A DNA stretch of 64,000 bases from Pyrodictiaceae archaeon (GTDB lineage: Archaea > Thermoproteota > Thermoprotei_A > Sulfolobales > Pyrodictiaceae), in NCBI GenBank assembly GCA_027036135.1, contig JALVSY010000007.1, forward strand, positions 1,138,884-1,202,883. The letters run 5' to 3'. The notes below the pieces were generated by a model. That model was not told where the DNA came from. It did not search any database and saw nothing but the letters and a program-made list of their open reading frames with translations. Position numbers and translations under genes: made by a program. Shown here piece after piece: positions 8,519-17,330 of this stretch. The stretch's first letter is position 1; the number at the start of each line of letters is the position of its first letter.

Positions 8519-8944
8519 TTGAGACCGAGTACTAGGCGCCGCATCGACCGGGTACTGAAGGCCCTTGAGAGAATAGATAAGCTAGTAGCGATGGGCCTAG
8601 ACGAGCTACTGGAGAATGAGCTTGAGCCCCTTCTTGAGCGCGAGGTAGAGGTCGTTATACAGGGCTTGCTCGATATAGGCGAGTTCATCATTTCTTACAA
8701 GGGCTTTGAGCCGCCCAGCAAGTACAGCGATGTAGGGAGAATACTTGCAAAGCACAACGTACTGGACAAGGAGAGTGCCGAGACCCTGGTAAGGCTAGCA
8801 CGGCTTCGCAACATAATAGTCCACCTCTACGCCGACATCGATTACGAGCTATTATTTGAGCACGCTAGCCAGCTACGAAGCGATGCCCGAAACATTCTCC
8901 ACAAACTCATAGACTATATAGAGAGAAACAACATAGACCCCTGA
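8519..8944 (+). CDS. hepT: HepT-like HEPN-domain RNase toxin (DUF86)
   Basis: This 141-residue all-helical protein carries the Rx4HxY RNase motif as R97-N98...H102-L-Y104 (RNIIVHLY), the active site of HepT toxins. It follows the MNT gene by six bases, the usual order for this system. TTG at 8519 is the only in-frame start near the junction. It ends seven bases before the convergent aroD stop. Toxin function is inferred from the motif and operon. Confidence 0.88.
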   Translation: MRPSTRRRIDRVLKALERIDKLVAMGLDELLENELEPLLEREVEVVIQGLLDIGEFIISYKGFEPPSKYSDVGRILAKHNVLDKESAETLVRLARLRNIIVHLYADIDYELLFEHASQLRSDARNILHKLIDYIERNNIDP

Positions 8945-8950
8945 ACTGTC

Positions 8951-9616
8951 TTAGAGTACTCCGAGCAGTCTCCATGCCTCAAGTAGTTCTCTGAGCACGA
9001 GCTGGCCTGGGGCTACCGGCTCTCCTAGCGAGGCATAGGTGAATGGCGCGCCTATTAGTGGGGCTAGTATCCTTGATAGCCTGCCCTTCTTGCCCATCGC
9101 GAACGCTACTATTCTTCCCTTTCTCCACGCGTTTAGCCCTAGGAGTCTCCAGTTATCAGCAAGCCTCCTAGCCATGGTGACTATCTTGGCTATGGCCGCT
9201 CCTCGCCGAATCATGTCGCCGGCATAGCTGTAGAGAACCTCGGGTGCCGGGGTCCAGCGATAATCATGATACGATACTATGACGCGTCCCCGGGCCTCTT
9301 GGAGCGCCTTGTCTAGTAATGGGAAGCGGTACTCGAGGTCTATGAGCCATGCCCTCTTGTCCAATAAGCCTAGAAGCGTAGCGAGCTTCTCCTCGTCGGG
9401 GCCCGAGTACTCTCCTCCCTCCCGCTTATCCCTCAGCGTCGCTATCACGCGGACTCCTCGCTCAGCAAGAAGCGTGACCGCTTTCTCTGCTTCCTCCCTG
9501 GTATAGCCTAGTAGGTCTAGGCGTAGCTCCACCACGCGGCAACCATGCTGCTCCACGACTCTTACTAGCTCCTCTGGCGGTGCCCTAGGCGGTATACAGG
9601 CTACCTTCTCGAGCAT
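8951..9616 (-). CDS. aroD: Type I 3-dehydroquinate dehydratase
   Basis: This 221-residue TIM-barrel protein has ELRLDLLG near the N-terminus, the catalytic histidine in VSYHDY near residue 117 and the Schiff-base lysine in AAIAKIVTMA near residue 144. It also has the AMGKKGRLSRIL and PFTYASLGEPVAPGQL stretches. It converts 3-dehydroquinate to 3-dehydroshikimate. Its start lies one base after the aroB stop, making it the third gene of an aroF-aroB-aroD operon. The length is typical of archaeal type I enzymes. Confidence 0.95.
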   Translation of the reverse strand: MLEKVACIPPRAPPEELVRVVEQHGCRVVELRLDLLGYTREEAEKAVTLLAERGVRVIATLRDKREGGEYSGPDEEKLATLLGLLDKRAWLIDLEYRFPLLDKALQEARGRVIVSYHDYRWTPAPEVLYSYAGDMIRRGAAIAKIVTMARRLADNWRLLGLNAWRKGRIVAFAMGKKGRLSRILAPLIGAPFTYASLGEPVAPGQLVLRELLEAWRLLGVL

Positions 9617-9617
9617 A

Positions 9618-10733
9618 TTAGTCGCCGTGGCTAGCCTCCCTCCAGGCCTCTCTAAGCCCGGCTACAGCCTCTCCCAGGTCTAGCTCTACGAGGACTGGCT
9701 TACCTATCCCCTCTAGGAGTGGTAGTAGTATTTTGTCACCCTTCCTCTTCTTATCGAGCCTTACGAGCCCGATTACCTCGCCGGGCTCGAGGCCCTTGGG
9801 AGGCCTTGTCGGGAGGCCGAGGGATGCTAAGGCGTTCTTTATCTCTTCTACCTCGTCTAGGGGGAGCCCAGTGACGCGGTGCGCAAGATAGGATTCCACG
9901 ACAAGGCCTATTGCGACAGCTTCTCCGTGCCTAAGGGAGTAGCTCGTAGCCTTCTCAAGTGCGTGAGCGACTGTGTGCCCGAGGTTCAGTAACGCTCTAT
10001 CCCCCCTTCTCTCCCTATAGTCCCTCGAGACAATCTTCATCTTAGTATCTAGGCTGAGACGAATCATCCTGGCGAGGACACCGTGTCTCCTAGCAAGTAT
10101 TTCTTCTCTATGGCTGAGGAGCCATTCGAGGAACCATTTTCCCTCTAGGAGAGCGTGCTTAACAACCTCGGCTAGCCCCGCTATGTAGTCTCTCTCCCTC
10201 AGTGTCTCGAGGTGCTCCGTGTCAATAACGACTAGTCTTGGGTGGTGAAATGCACCGATGATGTTCTTGGCGCCGAGGTTGACGGCAGTCTTACCCCCGA
10301 CGGAGGCATCAACCATGGATAAGAGAGTCGTGGGAATAACTGCCCAGTCTATTCCACGCATATAGGTAGCTGCAGCGAACCCAGCGGCGTCGCTCACTGC
10401 TCCACCCCCATAGGCTATTAGTAGGGAGTCTCGGTCAGCCCCGCTTCCTAGTAGCCACTCCCAGAGCTCCTTGACTGTGTCAAGGCTCTTCGCCTGCTCG
10501 CCCCCAGCGATGATCCTTACAACTAGCCTCCCGGTACCCTTCAGCGCCTCCTCTGCGTCTCTCCTAAAGCTCTCTGGGAGCCCGGAGTCAGCCACGAGGG
10601 CTATGAGGGAGTAACCTGTGCCTAGGGAGCCTATGAGCCTGGGTAGTAGCCTCCGGGTGCCGCGCCCCACGAATATGTCTACTCTATGATCGTCGCTGAT
10701 AACCCAGCTACTATGCTCCAGCCCGTTGCTCAT
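9618..10733 (-). CDS. aroB: 3-dehydroquinate synthase
   Basis: This 371-residue protein has the GGAVSDAAGFAAATYMRGI nucleotide-binding and active-site stretch, PTTLLSMVDASVGGKTAVN, a metal-binding EVVKHA helix and the LNLGHTVAHALE histidine motif. It cyclises DAHP to 3-dehydroquinate using NAD and a divalent metal. ATG overlaps the aroF stop by four bases, which indicates translational coupling. Its presence with aroF shows the DAHP route rather than the methanogen-type aldolase route. Confidence 0.96.
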   Translation of the reverse strand: MSNGLEHSSWVISDDHRVDIFVGRGTRRLLPRLIGSLGTGYSLIALVADSGLPESFRRDAEEALKGTGRLVVRIIAGGEQAKSLDTVKELWEWLLGSGADRDSLLIAYGGGAVSDAAGFAAATYMRGIDWAVIPTTLLSMVDASVGGKTAVNLGAKNIIGAFHHPRLVVIDTEHLETLRERDYIAGLAEVVKHALLEGKWFLEWLLSHREEILARRHGVLARMIRLSLDTKMKIVSRDYRERRGDRALLNLGHTVAHALEKATSYSLRHGEAVAIGLVVESYLAHRVTGLPLDEVEEIKNALASLGLPTRPPKGLEPGEVIGLVRLDKKRKGDKILLPLLEGIGKPVLVELDLGEAVAGLREAWREASHGD

Positions 10734-11548
10734 AGCAGTCTCATCCCTCTTAGCATCCTCATGGTCTCCGCGAACTCGCTGAAGCTTAGCTGCTGCTTGG
10801 AATCACTAAGCGCCTTCTCGGGCTCCGGGTGAACCTCTATCATCAAGCCATGCGCCCCAGCCGCTAACGCTGCCCTGGCAAGCCACGGCACGAGGTCCCT
10901 TCTCCCAGCCGGGTGGCTCACATCAACCACTATGGGTAGCCTAGAGAGCTTCCTAATTATCGGTACAACCGTTATGTCGAGGCTGAACCTCGCATACTCG
11001 TTGATACACCTAGTTCCTCTCTCGATGAGAGCTACCTCCTCGAGTCCCCCGGCGAGCAGGTACTCGGCTGAGCAGAGCCACTCGTTAATAGTGGCGCCGA
11101 AGTGCCTCTTAAGGAACACTGGCTTACCAGCACGTGCCAGCTCTCTTAGGAGGGGCGTGTTCTGCATATTCCTTGCCCCGACCCATATAGCGTCAACGTA
11201 CTCAGCGGCAACCGAGACGTCGCGGGGATCCATGACCTCAGTCATGACCGGTAGCCCCGTCTTATCCCCGGCTTCGCGGAGCCACTCCAGTGCCTTGACA
11301 CCATGGCCCTGGAAGCTGTAGGGGCTTGTGCGCGGCTTCCAGGCACCACCCCTTATGATTACGTTCCTGAGCCCCAGCTCATCTACCAGCACCTTCCTGA
11401 TTGTCCTCGCTGTCTCGAGTATCATTTCGGGGTTCTCGATGCTACAAGGCCCAGCTATTATTACGGGTTCCTCTCCCCCGACCATGGCTCTACCTATGTG
11501 GAAGCGTACTGGCTCGCCACTTTCGCGCAAGACTCTCCGACAATCCAA
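10730..11548 (-). CDS. aroF: DAHP synthase (3-deoxy-7-phosphoheptulonate synthase, type I-beta)
   Basis: This 272-residue protein has IIAGPCSIEN, IRGGAWKPRTSPYSFQG, TEVMDP, IWVGARNMQN, LKRHF and DVSHPAGRR in order, all typical of the type I-beta/KDO8P-synthase-like DAHP synthases. It condenses phosphoenolpyruvate with erythrose 4-phosphate. The short N-terminus leaves little room for a regulatory ACT domain. The TTG start at 11548 is uncertain because ATG 21 codons in, just before the core, is also possible. First gene of the aroF-aroB-aroD operon; it diverges from transketolase, which makes one of its substrates. Confidence 0.94.
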   Translation of the reverse strand: MDCRRVLRESGEPVRFHIGRAMVGGEEPVIIAGPCSIENPEMILETARTIRKVLVDELGLRNVIIRGGAWKPRTSPYSFQGHGVKALEWLREAGDKTGLPVMTEVMDPRDVSVAAEYVDAIWVGARNMQNTPLLRELARAGKPVFLKRHFGATINEWLCSAEYLLAGGLEEVALIERGTRCINEYARFSLDITVVPIIRKLSRLPIVVDVSHPAGRRDLVPWLARAALAAGAHGLMIEVHPEPEKALSDSKQQLSFSEFAETMRMLRGMRLL

Positions 11549-11691
11549 GACCGATACACCCTTATACTGGTGAACCCCTGGCCTCGTTAGACCCGTGTTA
11601 GAACAGACTAGAAAAGGTTTTTACCCCTAACCAGTGGTGATATTGGATGGTTGGATCCACGGAGAAAAGACCCGCGATGAACTAGAGGAGG

Positions 11692-12507
11692 GTGTTGCCT
11701 ATTGTATCGAGACTAGAACTAGTAAGGAGAATAGATAGTCTCCCCGCACAGCCCCGAGCCCAGATTCTACACCAAGTCTCCCTCCGCGCTAGGAAGAGAA
11801 TCCTAAGAATGGCCTCAATAGAGAAAAGCATACACGTAGGCTCATCCCTAAGCAGCCTCGACATACTAGCAGCCATACTCATCGGCAGGGGGCTAAGGAG
11901 AACCGGGGACAAGCCAACCGAGAAGGACTGGCTAATACTCAGCAAGGGCCATGCAGTCCCAGCGCTCTACGCCCTACTAGTGGAACTAGGCAAGCTCACC
12001 GACAAAGACCTGGACACAATACGAGACATAGACGGGCTAGAGGGACACCCTGATAACGGCCTAGACGGGGTAGACGTCTCAACAGGCAGCCTTGGCCAGG
12101 GACTAAGCATCGCAGCCGGGATAGCCTACGCTATGCGCCTAGACCACACCTGGACGACTCACCGCGTCTTCGTAGTCCTAGGCGACGGGGAGCTAGACGA
12201 GGGCCAGGTATGGGAGGCAGCAGCCACCATAGCGCACCTGGGGCTAAGCAACATAGTAGCGATAGTCGATGCAAACGGGTTCCAGCTAGACGGGGCAACC
12301 AGCGAGATCAAGAACAAGGGCGACTTGGCTCAGCGTTGGAGAAGCCTAGGGTGGAGAGTAATAGAGATCGATGGACACAACCACGAGATGATACTAGAGG
12401 CGCTCTCCGAGGCAGAGGCATCGCCACAGCCAGTAGTCATCATCGCCTACACGAGGAGGGGTAATGGGCTAGGAGTACTAGAGGCTACTGGTGGACAGCA
12501 TGTCTAG
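11692..12507 (+). CDS. Transketolase, N-terminal (thiamine diphosphate-binding) subunit
   Basis: This 271-residue protein is the pyrophosphate half of a split transketolase. It has SSLSSLDILAAI, the SKGHAVPALYALL histidine motif, EGHPDN, STGSLGQGLS and the GDGELDEGQVWEA ThDP/Mg motif. GTG at 11692 follows GAGGAGG directly. The C-terminal half overlaps by 17 bases. Transketolase interconverts pentoses with erythrose 4-phosphate, so its place divergent from aroF suggests precursor supply. Confidence 0.93.
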   Translation: MLPIVSRLELVRRIDSLPAQPRAQILHQVSLRARKRILRMASIEKSIHVGSSLSSLDILAAILIGRGLRRTGDKPTEKDWLILSKGHAVPALYALLVELGKLTDKDLDTIRDIDGLEGHPDNGLDGVDVSTGSLGQGLSIAAGIAYAMRLDHTWTTHRVFVVLGDGELDEGQVWEAAATIAHLGLSNIVAIVDANGFQLDGATSEIKNKGDLAQRWRSLGWRVIEIDGHNHEMILEALSEAEASPQPVVIIAYTRRGNGLGVLEATGGQHV

Positions 12508-13465
12508 CCAGCTAGCCAGCCCAGAGAGCCTCGGAGCGATAAGGGACGCTGTGGGCAAGGCACTGCTACGCCTCGGCGAGGAGGACAAGGACGTAGTGGT
12601 ATTGACCGCTGATGTCGCTAGGAGTACCCGTACTAGGTGGTTCGCCGAGAGGTTCCCAGAGCGCTTCGTGAACATCGGTATATCGGAGCAGGATATGATA
12701 GGGTTCGCGGCAGGCCTAGCCCTTGGGGGCAAGAAGCCATACGCCGCGGCATTCGCGATGTTCATGATGAGGGCCTGGGAGCAGATAAGAAACACTGTTG
12801 ACAGAATGAACCTCAACGTCAAGCTAATAGCTACTCATAGCGGGTTCAGCGACCACGGAGACGGCGCCAGCCACCAGAGCCTAGAAGACATAGCCCTCAT
12901 GAGAGTCCTCCACAACATGACAGTAGTCATTCCCGCTGATCCCCCACAAGCCTACAAAGCAATCCTGGCAATCCACCGGGTCAGGGGCCCAGTCTATCTA
13001 AGGATAGGGCGTGACTACTCGCCCCCCGTAACGGATCCCAGCGCGGAGTACAGGCTCGGAGAACTAGAGCTACTGAGAGACGGAGAGGATGTCGCACTGG
13101 TCTCGGCTGGCCCCGTCCTAGCACATGTTGTCGAGGCTGCAAAGATGCTAGAGGCTAAGGGCCTAAGCGTTGCGGTCGCTAACCTGCACACAGTCAAGCC
13201 AATAGACGAGGCCCGTCTCGTGAGGCTTGCGCAGCGAACAGGGCTAGTAGTCGTGGTCGAGGAGCACTTCCCGAGAGGTGGGCTCTTCGGAGCAGTAGCT
13301 GAGACCCTTGCGCAGCGATACCCGGTACCCGTGGTCCCGGTAGCGGCCAAAGGCTATGGGCATAGTGCTAGGAGCGTTATGGATCTCTACGAGCGCCACG
13401 GCCTAGTAGCAGACAGTATTGCGAAGAGGGTCGTTGAGGCGGTGGAGAAGTGGCGAAAGAGGTAG
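12491..13465 (+). CDS. Transketolase, C-terminal (pyrimidine-binding) subunit
   Basis: This 324-residue protein pairs with the upstream subunit. It has VLTADVARSTRT, a NIGISEQDMIGFAAGLALGG segment with the catalytic glutamate, HSGFSDHGDGASHQSLEDIA, and a C-terminal transketolase domain (EHFPRGGLFGAVAE). Overlap with both neighbours (17 bases upstream, 16 downstream) indicates one transcript from transketolase into tyrA. Confidence 0.93.
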   Translation: MDSMSSQLASPESLGAIRDAVGKALLRLGEEDKDVVVLTADVARSTRTRWFAERFPERFVNIGISEQDMIGFAAGLALGGKKPYAAAFAMFMMRAWEQIRNTVDRMNLNVKLIATHSGFSDHGDGASHQSLEDIALMRVLHNMTVVIPADPPQAYKAILAIHRVRGPVYLRIGRDYSPPVTDPSAEYRLGELELLRDGEDVALVSAGPVLAHVVEAAKMLEAKGLSVAVANLHTVKPIDEARLVRLAQRTGLVVVVEEHFPRGGLFGAVAETLAQRYPVPVVPVAAKGYGHSARSVMDLYERHGLVADSIAKRVVEAVEKWRKR

Positions 13466-14043
13466 CTCTACCAGAGGAGTTCCTATGGCTCCGCAAGGCA
13501 CTTGAGAGACTCGACGCCGTTCTCCTAGAGACTATCGCGGCGCGGCTAAACACGGTAAAGGCTATCAGCAAGGCTAAGCGCGGCGTAGGGCTCCCCGTCT
13601 ACGACGAGAACCGGGAACGAGAAGCCAGAAGCAACCTGGTTGAGAAGGCTAGGAGCCTTGGACTAAGCAGGGAGCTAGCCGAGAAGCTCTACACCGTGCT
13701 TGTCCACGAGTCTAGGTGTGCTCAGCTCTACTGCCCCGAGAGACTAAGAATATACATATACGGCTACGGCAGGATGGCGCGAACCATTGCCTCGGCCCTG
13801 GCCCGGGCGGGTTGCTGGGTGGCGATAGGCGGGCGCGACGAGGAGAAGGCACGGGGGCTCGCAGAGGAGCTAGGAGCCCTAGCCATGGAGCCTCAGAGAG
13901 GGATCGACTGGGCAGACATGGTCGTCTACGCGGTGCCTGGCAGCGTGGTGCCGGGCTTGCTTGAGGAGCACTTAAGGCATGCTAGGCAGAGCATGCTCTT
14001 CACCGACCTAGCCTCGATCAAGAAACCCCTAGTAGAAAAATAG
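13450..14043 (+). CDS. tyrA: Chorismate mutase-prephenate dehydrogenase, N-terminal part before a frame break
   Basis: This frame of 197 residues encodes an AroQ-type chorismate mutase domain (about 8-95: LRKALERLDAVLLETIAARL, then an arginine/lysine-rich second helix) followed by an NAD-binding start (YGYGRMARTIASALARAG, near 102-120) and the FTDLASIKKPLVEK segment. It then meets TAG at 14041. The TyrA frame continues at once in the -1 frame, giving K-I-E-Q-V-L. The run of five A before TAG would restore the frame if it had six. Starts with GTG inside the transketolase gene. It may be an assembly error, a true mutation or a programmed -1 slip. Confidence 0.85.
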   Translation: MAKEVALPEEFLWLRKALERLDAVLLETIAARLNTVKAISKAKRGVGLPVYDENREREARSNLVEKARSLGLSRELAEKLYTVLVHESRCAQLYCPERLRIYIYGYGRMARTIASALARAGCWVAIGGRDEEKARGLAEELGALAMEPQRGIDWADMVVYAVPGSVVPGLLEEHLRHARQSMLFTDLASIKKPLVEK

Positions 14044-14513
14044 AACAGGTACTAGCGAGGACCGAGGAGCCCCCGGAGTACGCTAGCCTTCACCCCCTCT
14101 TCGGGCCCATAGAGTGCCCAGCAGGAGAGACGGTAGCGATAATACCTGTTAGGCTAGCGCGCTGGAGGGAGAAGCTAGTCCAGCTCCTACACGGTCTCGG
14201 AATGAAAACAGTAACAATAGACCCGGGTACACATGACCGGGTCATGGCTGTTAACCAGGTACTACACCACCTAGTCCATCAACTATACCACGAGGCCTCC
14301 AAGCAACTAGCAACACGACTAGGCATAGACAACGAGCTAGTAGAGAAACTAATGACCAGGAGCCTTAGACAAACAATCCAAGTAACCAACAGGCTAGCAA
14401 CCCTGAGCAACGTGGTCGAGGAGATAAGGCGAGAAAACCCCTACAGCAACGAAGCACTCAAGGCACTAAGAGAAGTCGCCGAGAAGCTCACCACGCAGCT
14501 ACGAGGGAGCTGA
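14043..14513 (+). pseudogene. tyrA: tyrA C-terminal part (prephenate dehydrogenase), in the -1 frame after the break
   Basis: Continuing from the frame break gives EQVLARTEEPPEYASLHPLF, which includes the catalytic-region SLHPLFGP motif, then PGTHDRVMAVNQVLHHLVH and a helical C-terminus, as expected for prephenate dehydrogenase. An ATG at 14202 could make a 103-residue fragment, but conserved residues lie before it, so this is the rest of tyrA and not a separate gene. The two parts together give a protein of ordinary length for a mutase-dehydrogenase fusion (about 350 residues). No ribosome-binding site starts this part. Confidence 0.82.
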
Positions 14514-14525
14514 GAGGCCCCCAGC

Positions 14526-14709
14526 ATGCCTCGGCTACGAGTCGCCTACCTAGGCCCAAGGCATAGCTTCACACACATAGCGGCAACAAGGCTATTCCCC
14601 GACGCGGAGTACGTAGCAGCTAAGAGCATAACCGAGGTCTTTAACCTAGTTGAGAGCTACGAGGCCAGCTACGGCGTGGTGCCGCTCGAGAATAGCCTAG
14701 AGGGCCCTC
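14526..14709 (+). CDS. pheA: Prephenate dehydratase, N-terminal part before a frame break
   Basis: ATG at 14526, 12 bases after tyrA, opens a frame with VAYLGPRHSFTHIAATRLF and YGVVPLENSLEGP, the classic start of prephenate dehydratase. The recognisable protein stops after GGC CCT near 14706. The frame itself runs on to 14882 as low-complexity translation unlike PheA. The next conserved block, V-G-E-T-L-D, is in the +1 frame from 14710, so one base is in excess around CCTCG. Not a homopolymer in the strict sense. The enzyme turns prephenate into phenylpyruvate. Confidence 0.8.
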
Positions 14710-15327
14710 GTCGGAGAGACCCTAGACAACCTAGCATCAACAATGCTGAGCATATACGCTGGGCTCGAGATGCGCATAAAACTAGTACTAGCCACTGGCT
14801 CCGAGAACCCAGCCAAGAAGCTCTACTCTCACCCCCACGCTTATGGGGAAGCATACCACAACGTAGCAAGGATACTGAGTAGCCACGAGTTCATACCAAC
14901 AACTAGCACAAGCCAGGCAGCAACCGAAGCAGCAAGGAACCATGCTTATTGCCTCTGCAGCGAACAGGCAGCGAGAAAGAACAACCTCAAAATAATACTG
15001 GAAGACGCCTCGACCGCACCCAACTACACAAGGTTCATCACCATAGCGTGGCACGACCAGCCAAGAAACGCCCACAGAACAATGCTAATAACAGCGCTAC
15101 CAGATAAGCCAGGCTCGCTCCACGACTGGCTAGAGCCCTTCGCCAAGCGAGAAATAAACCTCAAAATGATATACTCGCGCCCAGTCCCAAGCAAGCCCTG
15201 GCACTACAACTTCTACATAGAGCTAGAGGGCACAAGACTAGACAAAAACATAGCAGAAGCACTACAAGAGGCTAAGCAAAGAAGCCTAAGAATACTAGGC
15301 AGCTACCCCTACCGCCAAGAAAGTTGA
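14710..15327 (+). pseudogene. pheA: pheA C-terminal part: catalytic core end and ACT domain, +1 frame
   Basis: From 14710 the frame reads VGETLDNLASTMLSIYAG, then YSHPHAYGEAYHNV, TTSTSQAATEA, and NYTRF with the TRF threonine of the active site. An ACT domain follows (LITALPDKPGSLHDWLEPF to about residue 195), which normally senses phenylalanine. ATG at 14743 could start a 194-residue product, but this would lack the N-terminal catalytic lobe. With the upstream part it would make a normal PheA of about 265 residues. Ends 36 bases before the convergent aroC stop. Confidence 0.8.
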
Positions 15328-15362
15328 TGAGTCCTCTGCGAGTCATCGGTGATTATTGTACC

Positions 15363-16493
15363 CTATTCGTCGCCTAGGTTCCTCTCCAGCCAATGATAGT
15401 GCTCCAGCCTATAGGGTAGCCATCTTAGTAAATGGTCTGTTGTTACTAGGGCTGTTACTGCCTCTACTACTGGTACTGCTCTTATCGCTATTGCTGGGTC
15501 GTGGCGCCCCCGACCCGTTATTGTTGCTTCCTCTAACCCCCTCCAGTCGATGGTTCTTAGTGGCTTCCTTATAGTGGAGGTCGGTTTGAAGGCTGCTCGC
15601 ATCACTATCGGTGCCCCGGTGGAGAGTCCGCCGAGGACGCCGCCAGAGTACCCGGGCACTGGTACTGGTGCTCCCTCAGTGCTTAGTACTATGTTGTCGG
15701 TTGCCTCGGAGCCCCGCTTCTCCCCAGCCCTCATCCCTATACCCAGCTCGACACCCCTTACCCCCGGGATGGCGAAGAACGCCTTAGCTAGGTCAGCGTC
15801 GAGCGGGTCTAGTGGTGGCTCGCCTAGGCCTGGTGGCGCCCCGGTTATCCATACCTCTACTACGCCGCCGAGGCTGTCGCCCTCGCGGAGCGCTGCTATG
15901 AGTGCCTTCCTCATCTCCTCCGAGGCCTCCTCGTCGTGGCAGAATACGGGGCTCCTGTTCCTCTCCTCCCTAAGCCTCTCTAGCTCCTCTGCGCTCCTAG
16001 GCTCAGGGCAGGTTGCTGGGCCTAGGCGGCGCAGATAGGCATAGAACCCTAGGCCATGCCTCCCAGCTATCTTCTTCGCTACGGCGCCGGCGGCGACGAG
16101 GGCAGCAGTTAGCCTACCAGAGAACATACCCCCGCCACGATAATCGTTGAACCCCATGTAGCGAAGCCTAGCAGCTAGGTCAGAGTGGCCGGGCCGGGGC
16201 CTATGACGAACAACCTCCTCGTAGAAACTGCTATCAACGTCACGGTTACGAATAATCCCCGCGATGGGGGCCCCAGTAGTATAGCCCATATAGACGCCGC
16301 TAAGCAGCTCCACCTGGTCCTCTTCGCGCCTAGGACTAGTAAGCACCCGGCCGGGGCGGCGAAGCGCAAGCTCCTCATTAATCTCCTCGACACTAATAGC
16401 TATACCTGGCGGAACACCCTCAAGCACAAAACCAACACAACAACCATGACTCTCCCCGAATAATGTAAGGCGGAGAAGCTTACCAAGCGCCAA
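15363..16493 (-). CDS. aroC: Chorismate synthase
   Basis: This 376-residue protein has FGESHG at the N-terminus, LRRPGR, the ATDNIVLSTEG region, RPGHSDLAARLRYMGFNDYR and GGGMFSGRLTAA, all in the expected order, and RGRHDP near the C-terminus. It removes phosphate from EPSP to give chorismate with reduced FMN. The TTG start at 16493 gives the usual short N-terminus before the core. Convergent with pheA. Confidence 0.96.
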   Translation of the reverse strand: MALGKLLRLTLFGESHGCCVGFVLEGVPPGIAISVEEINEELALRRPGRVLTSPRREEDQVELLSGVYMGYTTGAPIAGIIRNRDVDSSFYEEVVRHRPRPGHSDLAARLRYMGFNDYRGGGMFSGRLTAALVAAGAVAKKIAGRHGLGFYAYLRRLGPATCPEPRSAEELERLREERNRSPVFCHDEEASEEMRKALIAALREGDSLGGVVEVWITGAPPGLGEPPLDPLDADLAKAFFAIPGVRGVELGIGMRAGEKRGSEATDNIVLSTEGAPVPVPGYSGGVLGGLSTGAPIVMRAAFKPTSTIRKPLRTIDWRGLEEATITGRGRHDPAIAIRAVPVVEAVTALVTTDHLLRWLPYRLEHYHWLERNLGDE

Positions 16494-16641
16494 GCGTTAC
16501 CAGCCCCTCTACCAAGGCAGCCGTAGCGCTCAAAATAGCTAATCCTCCCTTGCAGAGAAACTATCATTTTTCTTGGGTTTAATCAATGGCTCCATGAGAG
16601 ACGGAAGAGACCCAAAATTAGCTTACTATATTTATCTTTTG

Positions 16642-16926
16642 TTACTCTAGCCGTCTCCGAAACTTCTCGTATATAGTGTCGCGGTGCCCGACAGCTATTA
16701 TATAAACAGTGTCGCGGGCAGGTACGTAGCAATAGACGAGGCGATAGTCTCCCCGCCTAAGCTTGAAGCAGTATAGGTTCCTCAGGCTCGGGGGCAGGCG
16801 TAGCCTTTCCCCAATAAATGGATCCTTCTCCAATTTATCAATAAGCTCTAGGGCCCATTCAACAATATCCCTTGGTAATTGTTTTAAATCACGCCTCGCT
16901 GCTCCAACGAGACGTACACTGGGCAA
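16642..16926 (-). CDS. RelE/ParE-family toxin
   Basis: This 94-residue basic protein has the RelE-fold pattern: RRDLKQLP helix, ELIDKLEKDPFIGERL, the LYCFKLRRGDYRLVYCYV beta-sheet with basic residues, and a VGHRDTIYEKF end typical of archaeal RelE. Such toxins cleave mRNA on the ribosome. TTG at 16926 is the only in-frame start near the conserved N-terminus. The gene at 16971-17174 upstream on the same strand is a likely antitoxin. Confidence 0.85.
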   Translation of the reverse strand: MPSVRLVGAARRDLKQLPRDIVEWALELIDKLEKDPFIGERLRLPPSLRNLYCFKLRRGDYRLVYCYVPARDTVYIIAVGHRDTIYEKFRRRLE

Positions 16927-16970
16927 CTTTTCGGAGCCTCTAAGAAAATTAACACTAGTACATAGATGGA

Positions 16971-17174
16971 TTAGGTGTCTTCTTCCTCTTTCTCGCGTAG
17001 AATCTCTACTAAGGCTTCTCGGGCAGGGACAGTGTCTCTATTAAGCAGGACATCGATTATCCGCTTAGCAAGCTCTCGGCGAAACTCCTCCCTGTACACA
17101 CCCTCGTCGTCGCCCTCGGGGGTCTCAATCTCCACTACTACCTTGACCCTAGATGCACGCAAGATCCGAGACAC
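16971..17174 (-). CDS. Probable antitoxin of the RelE-like toxin
   Basis: This 67-residue acidic protein has a short beta-like N-terminus (VKVVVEIETPEG) and a charged helical C-terminus. It matches no family I can name, but its size, acidity and position 44 bases upstream of a RelE-like toxin on the same strand suit an antitoxin. No DNA-binding motif is clear. Confidence 0.55.
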   Translation of the reverse strand: MSRILRASRVKVVVEIETPEGDDEGVYREEFRRELAKRIIDVLLNRDTVPAREALVEILREKEEEDT

Positions 17175-17330
17175 CTATACCAAGGCATAATATAGCTACT
17201 AATCATTAAAAGCGAGTATAGCCCAACTATACAAAAGTTAAGGACAAACCTTTATAAGCGTCTTGGATTCGCCTGCCACGTCTCTTGGCTCTCGCTCATT
17301 GCTGCTCTTTTGAAGAGGAGCCAAAGAAGG

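Noticed and set aside
14202-14513. Separate small gene starting at ATG 14202
   Set aside because: The conserved SLHPLFGP segment lies upstream in the same frame, so it is the rest of tyrA and not an independent gene.
15550-16038. 162-codon plus-strand frame across aroC
   Set aside because: Antisense to chorismate synthase; proline/serine-rich shadow translation caused by the GC-rich codons of the real gene.
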